DNA of 64,000 nt. Source: Mantis religiosa. Taxonomy: Eukaryota; Arthropoda; Insecta; Mantodea; Mantidae. Shown here in pieces: positions 62,446 to 64,000 of the stretch (the stretch's first letter is position 1; each line of letters begins with the position of its first letter). Below the pieces are notes generated by a model. It was not told the DNA's origin. It made no database searches and was given only the letters and a program-made list of their open reading frames with translations. Location: positions 1 through 64,000 of the forward strand of contig JAUKNK010001155.1 in the NCBI GenBank assembly GCA_030765055.1, given 5' to 3'. A program made the translations under genes and the position numbers.

Positions 62446-62895
62446 TTAGGCAAGCATTTTGAAACCGTACTACAGAACTTACTGCACCATCACAATGTGC
62501 TTCGTCCCGAGCAATTTGGGTTTCGACGGCAAAACATCGGCTCCTGCGTACTGTGTACGAGGTGGTTCAAGGTTGCAACAATCGTCACTATGTTGCAGCC
62601 CTCTTCCTAGACATCTCCAAAGCCTTCGATTGGGTGTGGCTCGAAGGCCTTCTCCATCGCCTCATTCACTACAATGTCTCTTATACGCATATTCCATCAT
62701 TATTTCATAATTTGTTGTTACTATGGACCACGTCCACTCTCAACCTCATGCCATAAACGCAGGGGGGTTCCACAGGGCAGTGTCCTTGGTCACCTGCTCT
62801 TCCTTAGCTACATCAATACCCTACTACCCTAAGAGTTTGCAAACCTCTGTCCATTTACCGACGATACTGCCGTAACAGCTGCGTCAACACATGAT
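62446..62895 (+). pseudogene. Broken Jockey-like RT, unit 2
   Basis: Same fragment as 29111-29560, with the same frameshifts, the same stop before FTDDTAV and the same boundaries. It is a fixed passenger of the unit and not an active element. Confidence 0.88.
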
Positions 62896-63135
62896 GCTAA
62901 TATGCTAAATACCTATTTCTAAATCTCATAACTGTTTCCCTTGAGCGGGTTGTACTGTTAGCCAACGCAAAGGAAGTCCCTGATAGGAATGCGTCACCCT
63001 TAAGGAGTGCCTGAAGGAAGTGGCATAAAACTACAAAGCAGGGTATTGGAATAGTGCCTAAACCCCCTTTCCCCTCATTCCCCTGGGACTTTATTGAGGC
63101 GAACAGTACAACCCACTCTACGGAAAAAGTGTGAT
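62896..63135. other. H2A downstream spacer, unit 2
   Basis: Corresponds to 29561-29800. No gene found. Confidence 0.35.
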
Positions 63136-63151
63136 GGCCCTGAAAAGGGCC
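63136..63151 (-). terminator. H2A 3' stem-loop, unit 2
   Basis: Minus-strand GGCCCTTTTCAGGGCC, 46 nt past the stop. Confidence 0.96.
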
Positions 63152-63197
63152 GTTTAATTACCTATCGGTGAAAGAGTAGCCCAATGAAAGAGGCGCT

Positions 63198-63572
63198 TTA
63201 GGCTTTCTTTTCGGTCTTTTTGGGCAGAAGTACTGCCTGGATGTTAGGCAGTACACCACCTTGGGCTATCGTTACGCCCGAAAGGAGTTTATTCAACTCT
63301 TCGTCGTTGCGGATGGCCAGCTGAAGATGTCTGGGGATTATCCTGGTTTTCTTATTATCCCTGGCGGCGTTTCCTGCCAACTCCAAAACCTCAGCGGCCA
63401 AGTACTCCATCACGGCAGCGAGGTACACGGGGGCACCAGCTCCCACTCGTTCGGCATAATTGCCTTTACGCAGAAGTCGATGAATACGGCCCACGGGGAA
63501 CTGAAGTCCTGCTCTACTGGAGCGAGACTTAGACTTTCCCTTCACTTTTCCTCCCTTTCCACGTCCGGACAT
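63198..63572 (-). CDS. H2A: Histone H2A, unit 2
   Basis: 124 residues, identical to the unit 1 protein. A 7-bp insertion about 55 nt upstream of the ATG opens the frame 19 codons further (to M-A-F-G-R), but M-S-G-R-G remains the true start. Its promoter keeps only 221 nt of unit sequence before the break at 63793, so the hairpins, direct repeat and CCAAT box of the unit 1 H2A/H2B gap are missing here. Whether it is expressed normally is uncertain. Confidence 0.97.
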   Translation of the reverse strand: MSGRGKGGKVKGKSKSRSSRAGLQFPVGRIHRLLRKGNYAERVGAGAPVYLAAVMEYLAAEVLELAGNAARDNKKTRIIPRHLQLAIRNDEELNKLLSGVTIAQGGVLPNIQAVLLPKKTEKKA

Positions 63573-63793
63573 GTTGAAGTGCTGCTGTTGCGTATATACT
63601 CCCTCCTGAAGAACTCTCCCAAATGCCAAGCCAAGAGAGGTCCAGAGGTAGTCCTAGTCGGGCGGGGCTTTCCCCGTCCGGGTGTCATATGCCGCAGTAC
63701 CTAGCCGCTTTGCGGCTTAACCTGCGAAATGAACTAGTAGATCCATGTTCTGCTGGGGTGTTTGAATTTGTTTACTGTTTGAAATTTTGGAAT
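63573..63793. promoter_or_regulatory. Truncated H2A promoter, unit 2
   Basis: Retains the H2A-proximal 221 nt of the bidirectional promoter, including GTATATAC, then loses homology to unit 1 after TTTTGGAAT. Confidence 0.65.
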
Positions 63794-64000
63794 TTTGGAT
63801 AGGTGTGGTATGGGTTGCCCCTCTTTATCGTGGGCAGCTGTACTTAATCGTTCTCCCTTTTTGGGAGACACGAATTAGTTTTTTTTTTTTTTGCCCCGTT
63901 TTGGATACGGGTTGTGTAGCGCTTGGTCCTTTGGCGTAGAAGTTGTTCCCAGAGTCATCTGGGGTTTTCCTTGGGTTACCCAAGGGGTCCCAGGACGTCT
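63794..64000. other. Foreign sequence at right end
   Basis: 207 nt with no match to unit 1. It includes a 14-nt T run (63879-63892), a hairpin TCTCCC-TTTTT-GGGAGA (63852-63868) and a nested hairpin with inner stem CCTTGGG-TTA-CCCAAGG (63969-63985) and outer CTGGG/CCCAG (63959-63963 with 63989-63993). It may be the end of an inserted mobile element or the edge of the histone array; no coding motif is visible. Confidence 0.6.

Noticed and set aside
63198..63629. Extended H2A with 19 extra N-terminal residues
   Set aside because: Created by a 7-bp insertion in the upstream region; the canonical M-S-G-R-G start is intact.

Overview
The window is eukaryotic and almost certainly from an arthropod, most likely an insect. 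It carries intronless, replication-dependent core and linker histone genes. H4 begins M-T-G-R-G, H2A ends K-K-T-E-K-K-A, and the 123-residue H2B looks very close to the fly protein. The rest is satellite DNA, decayed non-LTR retrotransposons and a tRNA-derived SINE. I cannot name the species; a large-genome insect is my best guess.

The layout is a giant tandem histone repeat with a period of about 33.3 kb. Position 1 corresponds to 33300 and the phase settles at exactly +33335 from about 10.8 kb onward. Unit 1 (1-33299) is complete but circularly permuted. Unit 2 (33300-63793) is complete up to the H2A promoter, then runs into unrelated sequence to the window end, so its H2B is not seen. In each unit the five genes occupy only about 5 kb, ordered H1(+), H3(-)/H4(+) divergent, H2A(-)/H2B(+) divergent. 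The circular order is the same as in the Drosophila histone unit. Every gene is followed by a canonical histone mRNA 3' stem-loop. All four proteins that can be compared are identical between the units.

The remaining 28 kb per unit is, in order from position 1: a non-coding spacer with a TATA-like motif and a long hairpin; satellite A (2285-7500, about 235-bp monomers); a CpG-rich segment (7500-9290) with a 60-bp duplication; a 214-bp tandem repeat; a 50-nt hairpin; satellite B (10735-23640, monomers of roughly 215-245 bp with nested higher-order repeats); a spacer; a 112-bp tandem array carrying CRE and X-box motifs about 1.2-1.6 kb upstream of H1; and a GC-rich block leading into H1. A broken Jockey-like reverse transcriptase lies between H4 and H2A. 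Downstream of H2B a second RT fragment is split by a SINE and a TG microsatellite.

The most interesting points are the unusual unit size, the satellite monomers that carry an acceptor-8 nt-donor splice-signal motif, the CRE/X-box array near H1, the near-zero divergence of a 13-kb satellite between units beside an indel-rich first 10.8 kb, and the abrupt break inside the H2A/H2B promoter of unit 2.
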